Source of the DNA: a virus
DNA: 64,000 nucleotides
IMG/VR virus record: IMGVR_UViG_3300045431_000601
Coordinates: 42,371-106,370 of that record
Reading direction: 5' to 3' (one strand)
The notes under the pieces were generated by a model. The model did no database searches. It was not told the origin of the DNA and saw only the letters and a program-made list of their open reading frames with translations. Positions 36,124-43,357 of this stretch are shown here, piece after piece; within the stretch, counting starts at the first letter, position 1; the number at the start of each line of letters is the position of its first letter. The position numbers and the translations under genes were made by a program.

Positions 36124-36692
36124 CTTCTTAATCCAATTCTTAGTTTTGCTAATAATTCAGACAGATAAGGCATAGGCTTAAAACTTAATCCTCTTAGAGA
36201 ATTAGGAGTTTGTATTGCTGAGCCAGATCTACTTGATTCCCATTTTTTATATAAATAATTACTTAATCCCGAAATCCCCTTCTCTATTCCTATGACCCAA
36301 CTCTTACCATTTTCCCATGGCATTCTTGTTTCTTCTTTAATTTGAGTTATCGATGGTAAATCAATTATGTATTGGATTTTATTTTTTTTATTTATATTTT
36401 TTTTAAATTTAAATTGACTAGCGAGAAAACTTCGAAGATCTTTTATTGGCTTATCTGTTCTTTGAAATCCAATATAAGAAAATAAATTTCCCTTTCCGCC
36501 TAAAGTATTTGAATTGTTTGATGCGTCTGGTCCATCTTGTATCTCTTTTGTTACAGGATGATTATCAAAGTCATTCAAAAAAGAGTTTTTATTTTTTATA
36601 ATTTTATCTTCTATTTTCTCAGAAGCTGTCTGAATAAATTTTTTACTTTTTACCGCATTATTCTTAAGATTATTTAAAAATACTTTACTCAT
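36120..36692 (-). CDS. Neck / HK97 gp10-like structural protein
   Basis: 190 aa from the chosen ATG (MSKVFLNNLKNNAVKSKKFI); an in-frame ATG 30 nt upstream (36722) would overlap the previous gene. I chose 36692 because it follows the previous stop after 1 nt; neither start has a clear Shine-Dalgarno sequence. The segment NHPVTKEIQDGPDASNNSNTLGGKGNLFSYIGF is a well-conserved-looking block in neck or tail-joining proteins of long-tailed phages, where 'HPVT.EI..G' and 'GNLF.FIGF' recur. The end is basic (LAKLRIGLRR). It likely joins head and tail. Confidence 0.5.
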   Translation of the reverse strand: MSKVFLNNLKNNAVKSKKFIQTASEKIEDKIIKNKNSFLNDFDNHPVTKEIQDGPDASNNSNTLGGKGNLFSYIGFQRTDKPIKDLRSFLASQFKFKKNINKKNKIQYIIDLPSITQIKEETRMPWENGKSWVIGIEKGISGLSNYLYKKWESSRSGSAIQTPNSLRGLSFKPMPYLSELLAKLRIGLRR

Positions 36693-36693
36693 A

Positions 36694-37134
36694 TTATTTT
36701 GTGGCTTCGAGATAGAATACATAATAAATTGTATTAAAAAATTTTTTTACAGCTTCATCCCCGACAATGTTAAAAAAATTTCCATCAATTTCTATTTTTT
36801 CTGTTTTTGTGCCATTTAAGATATAGTCTCTTCCTTCTTTCCTGACCTTAATTTTGACAAATCCTTTAGCTATATTATTTGGTATTCCTGGGTATCTTTC
36901 TAAATCTTGCAGATTTTCGTATTTTATTTTTGCCTTAATAGTTCTATTTTCTGGAATATATTGAACATTTTCTGTAGAAACATCTTCGTATCCTAACAAA
37001 GAATTAGATTCTTGATTTAAAATAATTTTTTTTGGTTCTTTATGAACAATAATATCTCTGGCAAAAGTATCAAAAAGATCTTCAATTAATGGGCTTAAGT
37101 TATTTTTTTCTGTATCGTTAAGAAGGCTAGGCAT
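36694..37134 (-). CDS. Head-tail joining (head closure-like) protein
   Basis: 146 aa. A helical start (LLNDTEKNNLSPLIEDLFDTFARDIIVHKEPKKIIL) is followed by a small beta barrel (NRTIKAKIKYENLQDL, KGFVKIKVRKEGRDYILNG, KIEIDGNFFNIVGDEAVKKFF), the layout of head closure/stopper proteins. It is the second gene after the fibre and adaptor-like genes, 2 bp from the adaptor-like gene. Family assignment is by order and fold pattern only. Confidence 0.5.
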   Translation of the reverse strand: MPSLLNDTEKNNLSPLIEDLFDTFARDIIVHKEPKKIILNQESNSLLGYEDVSTENVQYIPENRTIKAKIKYENLQDLERYPGIPNNIAKGFVKIKVRKEGRDYILNGTKTEKIEIDGNFFNIVGDEAVKKFFNTIYYVFYLEATK

Positions 37135-37136
37135 TT

Positions 37137-37631
37137 TTAATCCCTCGTTCTTGGGCTTTTATTGTAAATTTTTAATTCCGCAGATACAACGTCGTCTCCT
37201 GCGACTTGCATAGGAGAAGCGCTATTAATTTTATAGAGATCAATCAATTTATTTAATGAATCTACTTCTTGATTTTTTAATTGAGCATAGTTTTTAGCTA
37301 ATTCATTCTTGTTTATTTTTACAACAGTGCTTCCGTCATCAGTTACGCTAACGACACTGTCTAGGCTTGCTGAACCCAAAGTTTTCTTGTAGAGCCTTGT
37401 GTAATAATGTATAGAGTATAATTTTTTTAAAATAGACCCCTCTAAACCTGAAAATGTATCAGGCTTAATTTCTAAAGATTCAGAGTCTATTTGGTATTCT
37501 TTATTTAAAAGAATGTTGAGTTGATATATATTAGATCTAATCCAGAAAGCGATACTTGCAACATTTATGTCTTCTGGTTCGTCTAATTCTCTATAAATTT
37601 GGTCAGATATATCTACAATTTTAAAGCCCAT
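37137..37631 (-). CDS. Head completion / adaptor-like protein
   Basis: 164 aa. Mainly helical: IVDISDQIYRELDEPEDINVASIAFWIRSNIYQLNILLNKEY, LEGSILKKLYSIHYYTRLYKKTLG, KINKNELAKNYAQLKNQEVDSLNKLIDLYKI, as in adaptors that bind beneath the portal (gp6/gp15 type). It is the first gene of the connector group and has an AGTGTAA motif inside a perfect dyad before its ATG. The adaptor role is inferred from helix content and position. Confidence 0.5.
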   Translation of the reverse strand: MGFKIVDISDQIYRELDEPEDINVASIAFWIRSNIYQLNILLNKEYQIDSESLEIKPDTFSGLEGSILKKLYSIHYYTRLYKKTLGSASLDSVVSVTDDGSTVVKINKNELAKNYAQLKNQEVDSLNKLIDLYKINSASPMQVAGDDVVSAELKIYNKSPRTRD

Positions 37632-37653
37632 ATATAGTGTTATTACACTATAT
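37632..37653. promoter_or_regulatory. GTGTAA motif forming a perfect dyad before the adaptor-like gene
   Basis: Arms ATATAGTGT (37632-37640) and ACACTATAT (37645-37653) with a 4-bp loop; the minus-strand GTGTAA is at 37643-37648, 11 nt before the ATG at 37631. Two inverted half-sites would suit a dimeric protein. Confidence 0.5.
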
Positions 37654-37667
37654 TAACCTAAGATTTA

Positions 37668-38801
37668 TTACCAATTTTGTTCGGCTAAAGGTATCCTTGC
37701 CCATTTATCTCCGCTAGTGCATAGATAAAAATAATTTGAATCAAATGTCCATTGACCAGAAACTCCAGGAGAATTAGAAGAAGCCGGAGGAGAAACACGA
37801 TTATACCCGTTAAAGCTATTTCCAGCGAAACCTAGCGCTGAATATATAGCGTCTTGCATAGAAGATAGAGTTGTTGATAATTCATCAGAAGAAACATATC
37901 TACTATCTACGTATCCATCAAAATCATAAACTGATCCGCTAATAGAATCTATCTTATTGCTTAGGCCTAATGTTTCGTTGATTCTTTCGTTAAGAGTATT
38001 AAGTTGATTAAAACTAATAAAGTTATTAGAATTACTTACGAATAGATCATTAATCATTGTTACTATGACGCCTGTATACGAATTATCTAATAAATGACCA
38101 GTGCTATTTTGAGTGACAAATACGCCGGTTTGGTTTTTTTGAACAAAGGAAGTCAAACTTGAATTTGTTAAAAATGTAGAAGCTTGACTTTTAGGTATAA
38201 AAAAATCTTGTCCAGACAATAAAATAGGCACATTTGCGGCTAAAGAAGCGTTGATTTTATCATAATATTCTTGATACATTCCAGAAACTTTTGCAACATC
38301 ACTTCTAAAATTAGGGATATCAAAATTTATTATTGAGTTTTGTTTTAAATTTAGAGCCGATAAATTAAGCTCTAATACAGTTTGATTATTTAAGATACCA
38401 CTTTGAGCATAGGTTAATGTATTAATTTTCGAGTTAAAAAGTAATTGAAAATCATTTAAATCTTCCTTTGTGGCTTGATTATTCCTAAAAGAATCGATTC
38501 TACTATCTACTTGATTAAATTTATTATTTAGGTTAATAACTCCTGTTTCATACGTATTGTATTTAGTAGCAAAATTATTTAAGCTTTGATTTAGATACCC
38601 GCTTAACGCAGAGAAAGAAGAAGATTCATTTGAACCAGTATAACTAATAACAATTTCGTTCTGAGCTTGATTTGTAGTAATATCTATGCCACTAACTCCT
38701 TGCAGCACAATATTTTGTCCGCTTAATCCATTAATGGATGTAGGGTCTCCCTTAGGTCCTTGCGGTCCAGCTGGGCCAACAGTTATAACATTGTCAGACA
38801 T
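37668..38801 (-). CDS. Head fibre or neck whisker protein, collagen-like start
   Basis: 377 aa. It opens with a short collagen run (GPAGPQGPKGDP), then GLSGQNIVLQGVSGIDI. The middle is a fibrous region of alternating beta and coiled coil (SGYLNQSLNNFATKYNTYETGVINL; QVDSRIDSFRNNQATKEDLNDF), like fibritin. The C-terminus NSPGVSGQWTFDSNYFYLCTS then KWARIPL is a common trimeric cap of phage fibres. Lying among head genes, it is more likely a head or neck fibre than a tail fibre. An AGTGTAA motif and AAGGAA precede the ATG. Confidence 0.7.
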   Translation of the reverse strand: MSDNVITVGPAGPQGPKGDPTSINGLSGQNIVLQGVSGIDITTNQAQNEIVISYTGSNESSSFSALSGYLNQSLNNFATKYNTYETGVINLNNKFNQVDSRIDSFRNNQATKEDLNDFQLLFNSKINTLTYAQSGILNNQTVLELNLSALNLKQNSIINFDIPNFRSDVAKVSGMYQEYYDKINASLAANVPILLSGQDFFIPKSQASTFLTNSSLTSFVQKNQTGVFVTQNSTGHLLDNSYTGVIVTMINDLFVSNSNNFISFNQLNTLNERINETLGLSNKIDSISGSVYDFDGYVDSRYVSSDELSTTLSSMQDAIYSALGFAGNSFNGYNRVSPPASSNSPGVSGQWTFDSNYFYLCTSGDKWARIPLAEQNW

Positions 38802-38810
38802 ATAAATTCC

Positions 38811-39143
38811 TTATATAGTTACACTAGGTAAAATCTTAATTTTACCTGCGACCAAGATTTCTTTGTTTAAAGAGTCTGAAAATCTATGTATATCATACAA
38901 GAATTCTCCTATAGGCAAATTTTTTGTTTCCTGAGAATCTAAGGAAAATTGAATTATCCCTTGAGTAGCATTAAAAATATTAGGAGATAAATCTAATAAA
39001 AAATTATTGTCTGAAAAGTTTTTTTTTACTTTTCCGGTTAAAGAATAACCAGTCAAATTAGACGGGGAGCCGTCTATTTCCTTTATTAAAAACCTTTTTG
39101 TAAGAGCTTGATTTTGATAAATAAAAAAATCATACTTTATCAT
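38811..39143 (-). CDS. BppU N-terminal-like beta-sandwich virion protein
   Basis: 110 aa. The pattern ALTKRFLIKEIDGSPSNLTGYSLTGKVKK, then ATQGIIQFSLDSQETKNLPIGEFLYDI and LVAGKIKILPSVTI is that of the N-terminal domain of BppU-type baseplate proteins (an Ig-like sandwich with 'G.~~LTG' and 'T..l..G.Y.Ydi'). Here it stands alone, next to the fibre gene and close to the capsid gene, so it probably anchors the fibre to the capsid or neck. Short ORF but clear fold pattern. Confidence 0.65.
   Translation of the reverse strand: MIKYDFFIYQNQALTKRFLIKEIDGSPSNLTGYSLTGKVKKNFSDNNFLLDLSPNIFNATQGIIQFSLDSQETKNLPIGEFLYDIHRFSDSLNKEILVAGKIKILPSVTI
38819..38824 (-). promoter_or_regulatory. GTGTAA late-gene motif before the head fibre gene
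   Basis: CCTAGTGTAA on the minus strand, 17 nt before the ATG at 38801 and overlapping the last codons of the upstream gene. Confidence 0.45.
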
Positions 39144-39151
39144 GCAAAATA

Positions 39152-39157
39152 TTACAC
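39152..39157 (-). promoter_or_regulatory. GTGTAA late-gene motif before the BppU-like gene
   Basis: TTAAAGTGTAA on the minus strand, 8 nt before the ATG at 39143. No Shine-Dalgarno sequence fits between. Confidence 0.45.
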
Positions 39158-39182
39158 TTTAATTTAAAAATTAAAATGTAAA

Positions 39183-39524
39183 TTATTTGCCTTCTGATAA
39201 AATCTTTTTAGCTTCTTTGCTTATTTCTACGCTAGAATTTATAGCTGCACGAGCTTTATATAAAGACGCATGTTTTTCAAATTCTCTTTTAAGTCTAGAA
39301 ACTAAGGTTTCTCTATCATCTATAGGAACAAGACCCACCTTAGAGGCGTGAGTTTGAAGATCGCTTTTGTTTAAATCATTTAAATATTTTTCATATTCAT
39401 TTATATCTAACGTACCATATTTTGACTCTCCAGTGTCGCCCCAAATCTGGTCAAGAGTAAGTGGCATTTTTTCTACTTTACCGTGAGTTTGATGTAGGTT
39501 GTCGATTTTTCTTTGTTTAGCCAT
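39183..39524 (-). CDS. Small capsid-associated protein with SAP-like helices
   Basis: 113 aa. Start MAKQRKIDNLHQTHGKVEKMPLTLDQIWGDTG is a basic tail and a motif I associate with proteins beside phage capsid genes; the middle EYLNDLNKSDLQTHASKVGLVPIDDRETLVSRLKREF reads as a SAP/LEM-like helix-turn-helix, a fold that binds DNA or other proteins; a basic helix ends it. It is the first gene after the capsid terminator, with AAGGAT upstream. It could contact packaged DNA or join the capsid; the function is unproven. Confidence 0.6.
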   Translation of the reverse strand: MAKQRKIDNLHQTHGKVEKMPLTLDQIWGDTGESKYGTLDINEYEKYLNDLNKSDLQTHASKVGLVPIDDRETLVSRLKREFEKHASLYKARAAINSSVEISKEAKKILSEGK

Positions 39525-39573
39525 ATTTATCCTTTTAATATATTATATTAAATTTTTAGTTTTTTTCTAAAAA

Positions 39574-39602
39574 AAACCCAGAGGTATTTAACCCCTGGGT
39601 TT
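39574..39602 (-). terminator. Intrinsic terminator after the major capsid gene
   Basis: Inverted repeat AAACCCAG-A-GGT / ACC-C-CTGGGTTT around a 5-bp loop, flanked on the minus-strand downstream side by a long T-run (the A-run at 39569-39576 on the plus strand). It lies 24 bp after the capsid stop. Confidence 0.85.
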
Positions 39603-39626
39603 TAATTTTTCGTATATTATTGCTTA

Positions 39627-40736
39627 TTAGCTAAGAATAATACCCGATACTGCTCTGCCGTCTAGAGCAACTCGACCCTCTTCGAGAGAACCGTAGAAAC
39701 CGATCTTCTCAGAACGAGTTACGAATTGATCGTCGGGTAGAGCGCTGAAAGTGGAGCCACTATCAGCATTACGAGCTACAGGGCGAACAAATGCGTCCTT
39801 GGTTAAATCGAAACCAATAACGATTTCATTAGAATTACCAAACGCAGGACCATTAGTAGGAGTGCTACCGGTATTATAAATTGTACCAAATAGCGTATTG
39901 TACTTTCTGCCCTTGCCTAGTTCGACTAACTCATGAATAGTTACGCCAAACAACGATTGAACTCCTGCTGCGCGATAGATATCTTCTCTAACGCCATCAG
40001 GAAGAGCTTGTTTACCAGCTGGTGTGCTCTCAGTGCTCATTGGATTCCAAGAGAAGGAACGCAATTGAGCTTTTACTTCAGGGCTAACGAATATATCAGT
40101 TAGACCATAAGTATCAGCAGTTGATCCGCCCGCCCAGGAGGTATTTAGTCTTTTGATTAGGACCATTAAGCTGTTTAAAGCGTTTAGATCAAAACCAGAA
40201 GCAGAAGTTACTAAATGTTTCCCCGCAGAATTGCCAGTAGCAACTGCGGTTGGAGAGTTAGCTTCAGCAAGAGCTTTGAGAACGACTGCCCATGCATTAC
40301 GCTCTTGTTTTACAAGAACTTCATTTGCCATTCTCTCTACGGCTTTGCTAACTACATCAAGACGGCCACGACGAGCATATCTTTTTAGGAAAGAGACGGC
40401 GCTATCTAGACGATAGGTCGAAACTTTCATTTCTGAGAACCCTTCAACCGTGGAGGTAGGGAGACCACCAGCTACGTTTTGAGTCCAAACAGTGACATAA
40501 TCTTGACCAGCGTTATGCCATAAATCCAAAGGAATCGAAGGATTGTCGTCTTCGTCATATGGAAGATCAGAATAAATAGCGCTTGCAGTACCGGCTTGCA
40601 TTAGCACTTTGCTAACAACAGGACCGATAAAAGCAGCAAAAGCTTCTACGGCTTCTCTTGCAACAGTTGTATCTCTGCTGCCCATAGCTTTTACAAGCTC
40701 AATTTGTTCTGGTGTGTTTTTTAATTTTAATTTCAT
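39627..40736 (-). CDS. Major capsid protein (HK97 fold)
   Basis: 369 aa. The sequence has the N-arm and E-loop region followed by the spine helix and P-domain pattern of HK97-type capsid proteins: ARRGRLDVVSKAVERMANEVLVKQERNAWAVVLKAL, LNALNSLMVLIKRLNTSW, LTDIFVSPEVKAQLRSF, and a final A-domain with EIVIGFDLTKDAFVRPV. It lies directly after the protease-scaffold and decoration genes and before the connectors. Codons are visibly more GC-rich than in neighbours, a perfect AAGGAG Shine-Dalgarno lies 10 nt before the ATG, and a terminator follows, all marks of a highly expressed gene. No processing site is apparent. Confidence 0.88.
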   Translation of the reverse strand: MKLKLKNTPEQIELVKAMGSRDTTVAREAVEAFAAFIGPVVSKVLMQAGTASAIYSDLPYDEDDNPSIPLDLWHNAGQDYVTVWTQNVAGGLPTSTVEGFSEMKVSTYRLDSAVSFLKRYARRGRLDVVSKAVERMANEVLVKQERNAWAVVLKALAEANSPTAVATGNSAGKHLVTSASGFDLNALNSLMVLIKRLNTSWAGGSTADTYGLTDIFVSPEVKAQLRSFSWNPMSTESTPAGKQALPDGVREDIYRAAGVQSLFGVTIHELVELGKGRKYNTLFGTIYNTGSTPTNGPAFGNSNEIVIGFDLTKDAFVRPVARNADSGSTFSALPDDQFVTRSEKIGFYGSLEEGRVALDGRAVSGIILS

Positions 40737-40745
40737 ATTAAATTT

Positions 40746-40755
40746 CTCCTTTTTG
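40746..40755 (-). promoter_or_regulatory. Strong Shine-Dalgarno of the capsid gene
   Basis: AAAAAGGAGA on the minus strand, 9 nt before the ATG at 40736; the same consensus stands before the decoration and tail tube genes. This contrasts with the plus-strand genes that have a promoter but no ribosome site. Confidence 0.75.
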
Positions 40756-40758
40756 AAA

Positions 40759-41349
40759 TTATAGCTCTACTTTTAGTAGGGCCACTCCATCGGGGTTAAT
40801 ATCGCTTAGCAATTTACCAATTCTTGTAGCAGAATCAGAACCACTTAGAGATAAGCCGCCATTAGCTGCTAGGAATACATCTTGACCAACCTGAGAAGAT
40901 GTTCCAGGAGCAGAAAATCCAGAGTAAGTAACGATTCCTCTTGTAAGAACTGGAACTGTATGACCGTTGATAACGGCACCAATTTCAGCAGCTTTGCGAG
41001 GATGATAAACTAATTTTTCTCCGTTCTCATCAGTTTCACGAACATCCATAAGAACGAGGCCGAGTACGGCGTCGCTTACGGTGCTAGGCACAGCTAGTTT
41101 TGCTCTTGTGCCATATCGTAGAGATACGGTATTGTTTACTCCTTGACCTACGTTGCCGATTTCATAGGTAGGAACAGTATCATTTTCCCAACCAAAACCA
41201 GCTACGCTAGAGCCAGATGTGTCTCCGGCTACTTTAACGACTGTTCCTTTCGCAAGGACGAGGCCGCTATTGTCAGGAGTACCATGATAACCAAATAAAT
41301 TGACGACATCATGTTCGTCATAACTTCTAAATGGTAATAGATTAGGCAT
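40759..41349 (-). CDS. Capsid decoration protein
   Basis: 196 aa. LPFRSYDEHDVVNLFG at the start and the two-barrel beta sequence that follows (GLVLAKGTVVKVAG, VSDAVLGLVLMDVRE, HTVPVLTRGIVTYSG, GQDVFLAANGGLSLS) match the small beta-barrel decoration proteins that accompany capsid genes, with 'GTVVKV' and 'VPVLTRGIV' typical of DUF2190-type proteins. It is between the scaffold and capsid genes, with a strong AAGGAGA ribosome site, and shares the GC-rich codon use of the capsid gene. It likely clamps the mature capsid. Confidence 0.75.
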   Translation of the reverse strand: MPNLLPFRSYDEHDVVNLFGYHGTPDNSGLVLAKGTVVKVAGDTSGSSVAGFGWENDTVPTYEIGNVGQGVNNTVSLRYGTRAKLAVPSTVSDAVLGLVLMDVRETDENGEKLVYHPRKAAEIGAVINGHTVPVLTRGIVTYSGFSAPGTSSQVGQDVFLAANGGLSLSGSDSATRIGKLLSDINPDGVALLKVEL

Positions 41350-41363
41350 ATTTTTCTCCTTTA

Positions 41364-42044
41364 TTATTTAGTAAATACTTCAAAACCTTCTAATTCAAAA
41401 GCTTTAGCGTATTTTTCTTTGACGCTTGGCGTTTGAGCAGAAGAAGAATTGGGTATTTGATTTGAAGCCTTTGTTCCATTGTCAACAGCTTGGTTAACAA
41501 CTTCTTCATTGGATTTCTCTACAACTTCAGACGCTTTTGTTTCTGCTACAACAGCTTCTGTTTTCACTTCTGCTTGCGTAGTTTCTTTTTGCGTCTTTTC
41601 GCTTAAAGCCTTTTTGAAGGCTTTGCTTTTCTCTTTCATGAGAACAGCTAGAGAATCTTTATACTCTTCAAAAGTTTTTTCATCAAGATTCTTAATTTGC
41701 TTTGTTATTACTTGACGATCTTCGTCAGATAAATCATACTCTTCATCAAGAGAAGCCATACGCATATTAAAGGCTTCTTCTTGAGCTTTTGCTGCTTTTT
41801 CAGCTTCAAGCATAGATAATTTTTGTTTTAAATCTTCAACTTCTTTTTTAACGGTTTCGTTATCAGCGCTAATCGCAGATAGCTTTTCGTTAGCAGATTT
41901 TAGATCATTCTCTTTAGAAGTTTTTTCTGCTAAGAATTGATCGTTTACTTTTTTAAGTTCTTCAGAAATAAAATCAGTAATGCTAGAAGCAGTTACTTCT
42001 TTTAGAAGAGCGTCTGTAATTTCTTCGATTTTTGTTATTTTCAT
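41364..42044 (-). CDS. Nested scaffold protein (internal start in protease-scaffold gene)
   Basis: 226 aa, in frame with the end of the protease-scaffold gene, from MKITKIEEITDALLKEVT. The internal ATG has GAAAGAGAGAATAAAT upstream, a plausible ribosome site well placed, and starts exactly where the protease domain has ended and the coiled coil begins. Lambda makes Nu3 the same way. It would give many scaffold copies per protease copy, needed for prohead assembly. Based on sequence; not proven. Confidence 0.55.
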   Translation of the reverse strand: MKITKIEEITDALLKEVTASSITDFISEELKKVNDQFLAEKTSKENDLKSANEKLSAISADNETVKKEVEDLKQKLSMLEAEKAAKAQEEAFNMRMASLDEEYDLSDEDRQVITKQIKNLDEKTFEEYKDSLAVLMKEKSKAFKKALSEKTQKETTQAEVKTEAVVAETKASEVVEKSNEEVVNQAVDNGTKASNQIPNSSSAQTPSVKEKYAKAFELEGFEVFTK

Positions 42045-42872
42045 ATTTATTCTCTCTTTCTTTACATCTAAAACGTCTTTTTGGGAAATATTATTTTCAT
42101 TTGCTTCTGCAGCTAAAGAGTCTGTTTTTTCTTGTTTTACTGCTACACCCTTTACGTCTGCGGCTGGATTTAGGGTTAATCCTACTCCTAAAGGTAATAC
42201 TTTACCAATAACTTGACGATAAATATATTGATTATCGCTTATTTTACCGCTGCCGCCAAAACCTCTTAAATTATTTTCTAATTTAGCTACCTCATTTGCA
42301 TCTGTAATATATTTGCCATTTTCTATATTCTTCTCGTTTTCTTCGAGAACAATTATATTATATTTATCAAATCCTAATTCCCAACTTGCACTTATTTTCA
42401 TGTAATTGTCACTAGTAGGGTCGTTAGAATCTTCTAATTTTTCTGCTAAATCATGGTCTACAATTTTCCATATAATTCCGCCCAAAGTGATATTAAAAGG
42501 AGTTTTTGTGTCTTTGATTTCTTCTTCTTTTAATTCTTCGCTTGATCCAAATTTACTAAAGCTAGAGCTTAATATTGTACCAACAATAATGTTTCTGTTG
42601 TGTTCTATATTAATTGGTTTGTTAATAAAATTTTTAGCTATAGATAGCGCTGTAGGAGTATCAATTACGTCTCCATTTTTATTAACCCTATTGACTACGC
42701 AAGCATCAAAAGCTATAGCAAGTAAATCAATATTGGTTGTAATATCAATTTCAGGGATAAATTTTTTCAATTCATTTAAAGAAGCTACTGAAAGATACTT
42801 ATCTTTTTCTTCGCTTACAATTGGTTTGATTTGAATATTAGAAAATATAGAATTAAATTTTAATTTTTTCAT
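41364..42872 (-). CDS. Prohead protease fused to scaffold
   Basis: 502 aa. Residues 1-~230 are an S78/HK97-type maturation protease: NRVNKNGDVIDTPTALSIAKNF, the catalytic His91 in NIEHNRNIIVG, and Ser161/Ser163 in YMKISASWELGF. Residues ~280-500 are an acidic/basic coiled coil (ENDLKSANEKLSAISADNETVKKEVEDLKQKLSMLEAEKA), then Ala/Glu/Thr-rich tail ending FELEGFEVFTK, a typical scaffold. An in-frame ATG (42042-42044) with GAGAG upstream would yield the scaffold alone, as Nu3 does in phage lambda. It directly precedes the decoration and capsid genes. The gene overlaps the upstream one by 4 bp. Confidence 0.85.
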   Translation of the reverse strand: MKKLKFNSIFSNIQIKPIVSEEKDKYLSVASLNELKKFIPEIDITTNIDLLAIAFDACVVNRVNKNGDVIDTPTALSIAKNFINKPINIEHNRNIIVGTILSSSFSKFGSSEELKEEEIKDTKTPFNITLGGIIWKIVDHDLAEKLEDSNDPTSDNYMKISASWELGFDKYNIIVLEENEKNIENGKYITDANEVAKLENNLRGFGGSGKISDNQYIYRQVIGKVLPLGVGLTLNPAADVKGVAVKQEKTDSLAAEANENNISQKDVLDVKKERINMKITKIEEITDALLKEVTASSITDFISEELKKVNDQFLAEKTSKENDLKSANEKLSAISADNETVKKEVEDLKQKLSMLEAEKAAKAQEEAFNMRMASLDEEYDLSDEDRQVITKQIKNLDEKTFEEYKDSLAVLMKEKSKAFKKALSEKTQKETTQAEVKTEAVVAETKASEVVEKSNEEVVNQAVDNGTKASNQIPNSSSAQTPSVKEKYAKAFELEGFEVFTK

Positions 42873-43318
42873 ATCGCATTAGTATTCCTTTCGGGTTCGT
42901 CTAAATAAAGATTGTCTGGATTGTTAAAAGTTATTTTTTCTTCTTCAAGAAGACTATAATCTTTGTCTGACGGCTCTATCGAACTATCTATAACAAAAAA
43001 CAATTTGTTTTTATTCACAACAGAAGAATTTTCAAATTTTCTATTACCTTGTAATATATCAAAATATACATTTATTTTTGCCATAGCATATTCATGGGCG
43101 GTTCTATTTAAATTCAAAGGAATATTATATATAGAATTTTTATATATTCTTTTTAAGTTTGAAAGAGATACTTTCTTTTTTGTCGCAGAGTTAAAAGCCT
43201 TGCATTTACGGTCTAATAAATTAATAATATTTTTTGATATTTCTATTCCATCTTCTTGGCTCGTGATCTGAGTGGTTTGATATAGAAAATTTTCAAATTC
43301 TAAATTAGAATATTTCAT
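42869..43318 (-). CDS. Hypothetical head-region protein
   Basis: 149 aa, unrecognised. It is helical: LEFENFLYQTTQITSQEDGIEISKNIINLLDRKC, KKVSLSNLKRIYKNSIYNIPLNLNRTAHEYAMAKINVYFDIL. The last 40 residues are acidic (SSIEPSDKDYSLLEEEKITF). It overlaps the protease gene by 4 bp and starts the head gene unit, with GTGTAA 9 nt before its ATG. It may be a head assembly factor; no further claim. Confidence 0.5.
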   Translation of the reverse strand: MKYSNLEFENFLYQTTQITSQEDGIEISKNIINLLDRKCKAFNSATKKKVSLSNLKRIYKNSIYNIPLNLNRTAHEYAMAKINVYFDILQGNRKFENSSVVNKNKLFFVIDSSIEPSDKDYSLLEEEKITFNNPDNLYLDEPERNTNAI

Positions 43319-43327
43319 TCTAGGTTA

Positions 43328-43333
43328 TTACAC
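43328..43333 (-). promoter_or_regulatory. GTGTAA late-gene motif before the head unit
   Basis: TTTTTGTGTAA on the minus strand, 9 nt before the ATG at 43318. It lies in the loop of a 6-bp inverted repeat (TCTAGG 43319-43324 / CCTAGA 43342-43347). Confidence 0.45.
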
Positions 43334-43357
43334 AAAAACCGCCTAGATTTTACCTTA

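Noticed and set aside
39627-41349. Horizontal transfer of the capsid and decoration genes from a GC-rich phage
   Set aside because: Strong ribosome sites and a terminator show high expression, which explains the codon bias more simply; the genes fit their surroundings.
43319-43347. Terminator at the TCTAGG/CCTAGA inverted repeat
   Set aside because: The stem is only 6 bp with a 17-bp loop and the T-run is in the loop, not after the stem.
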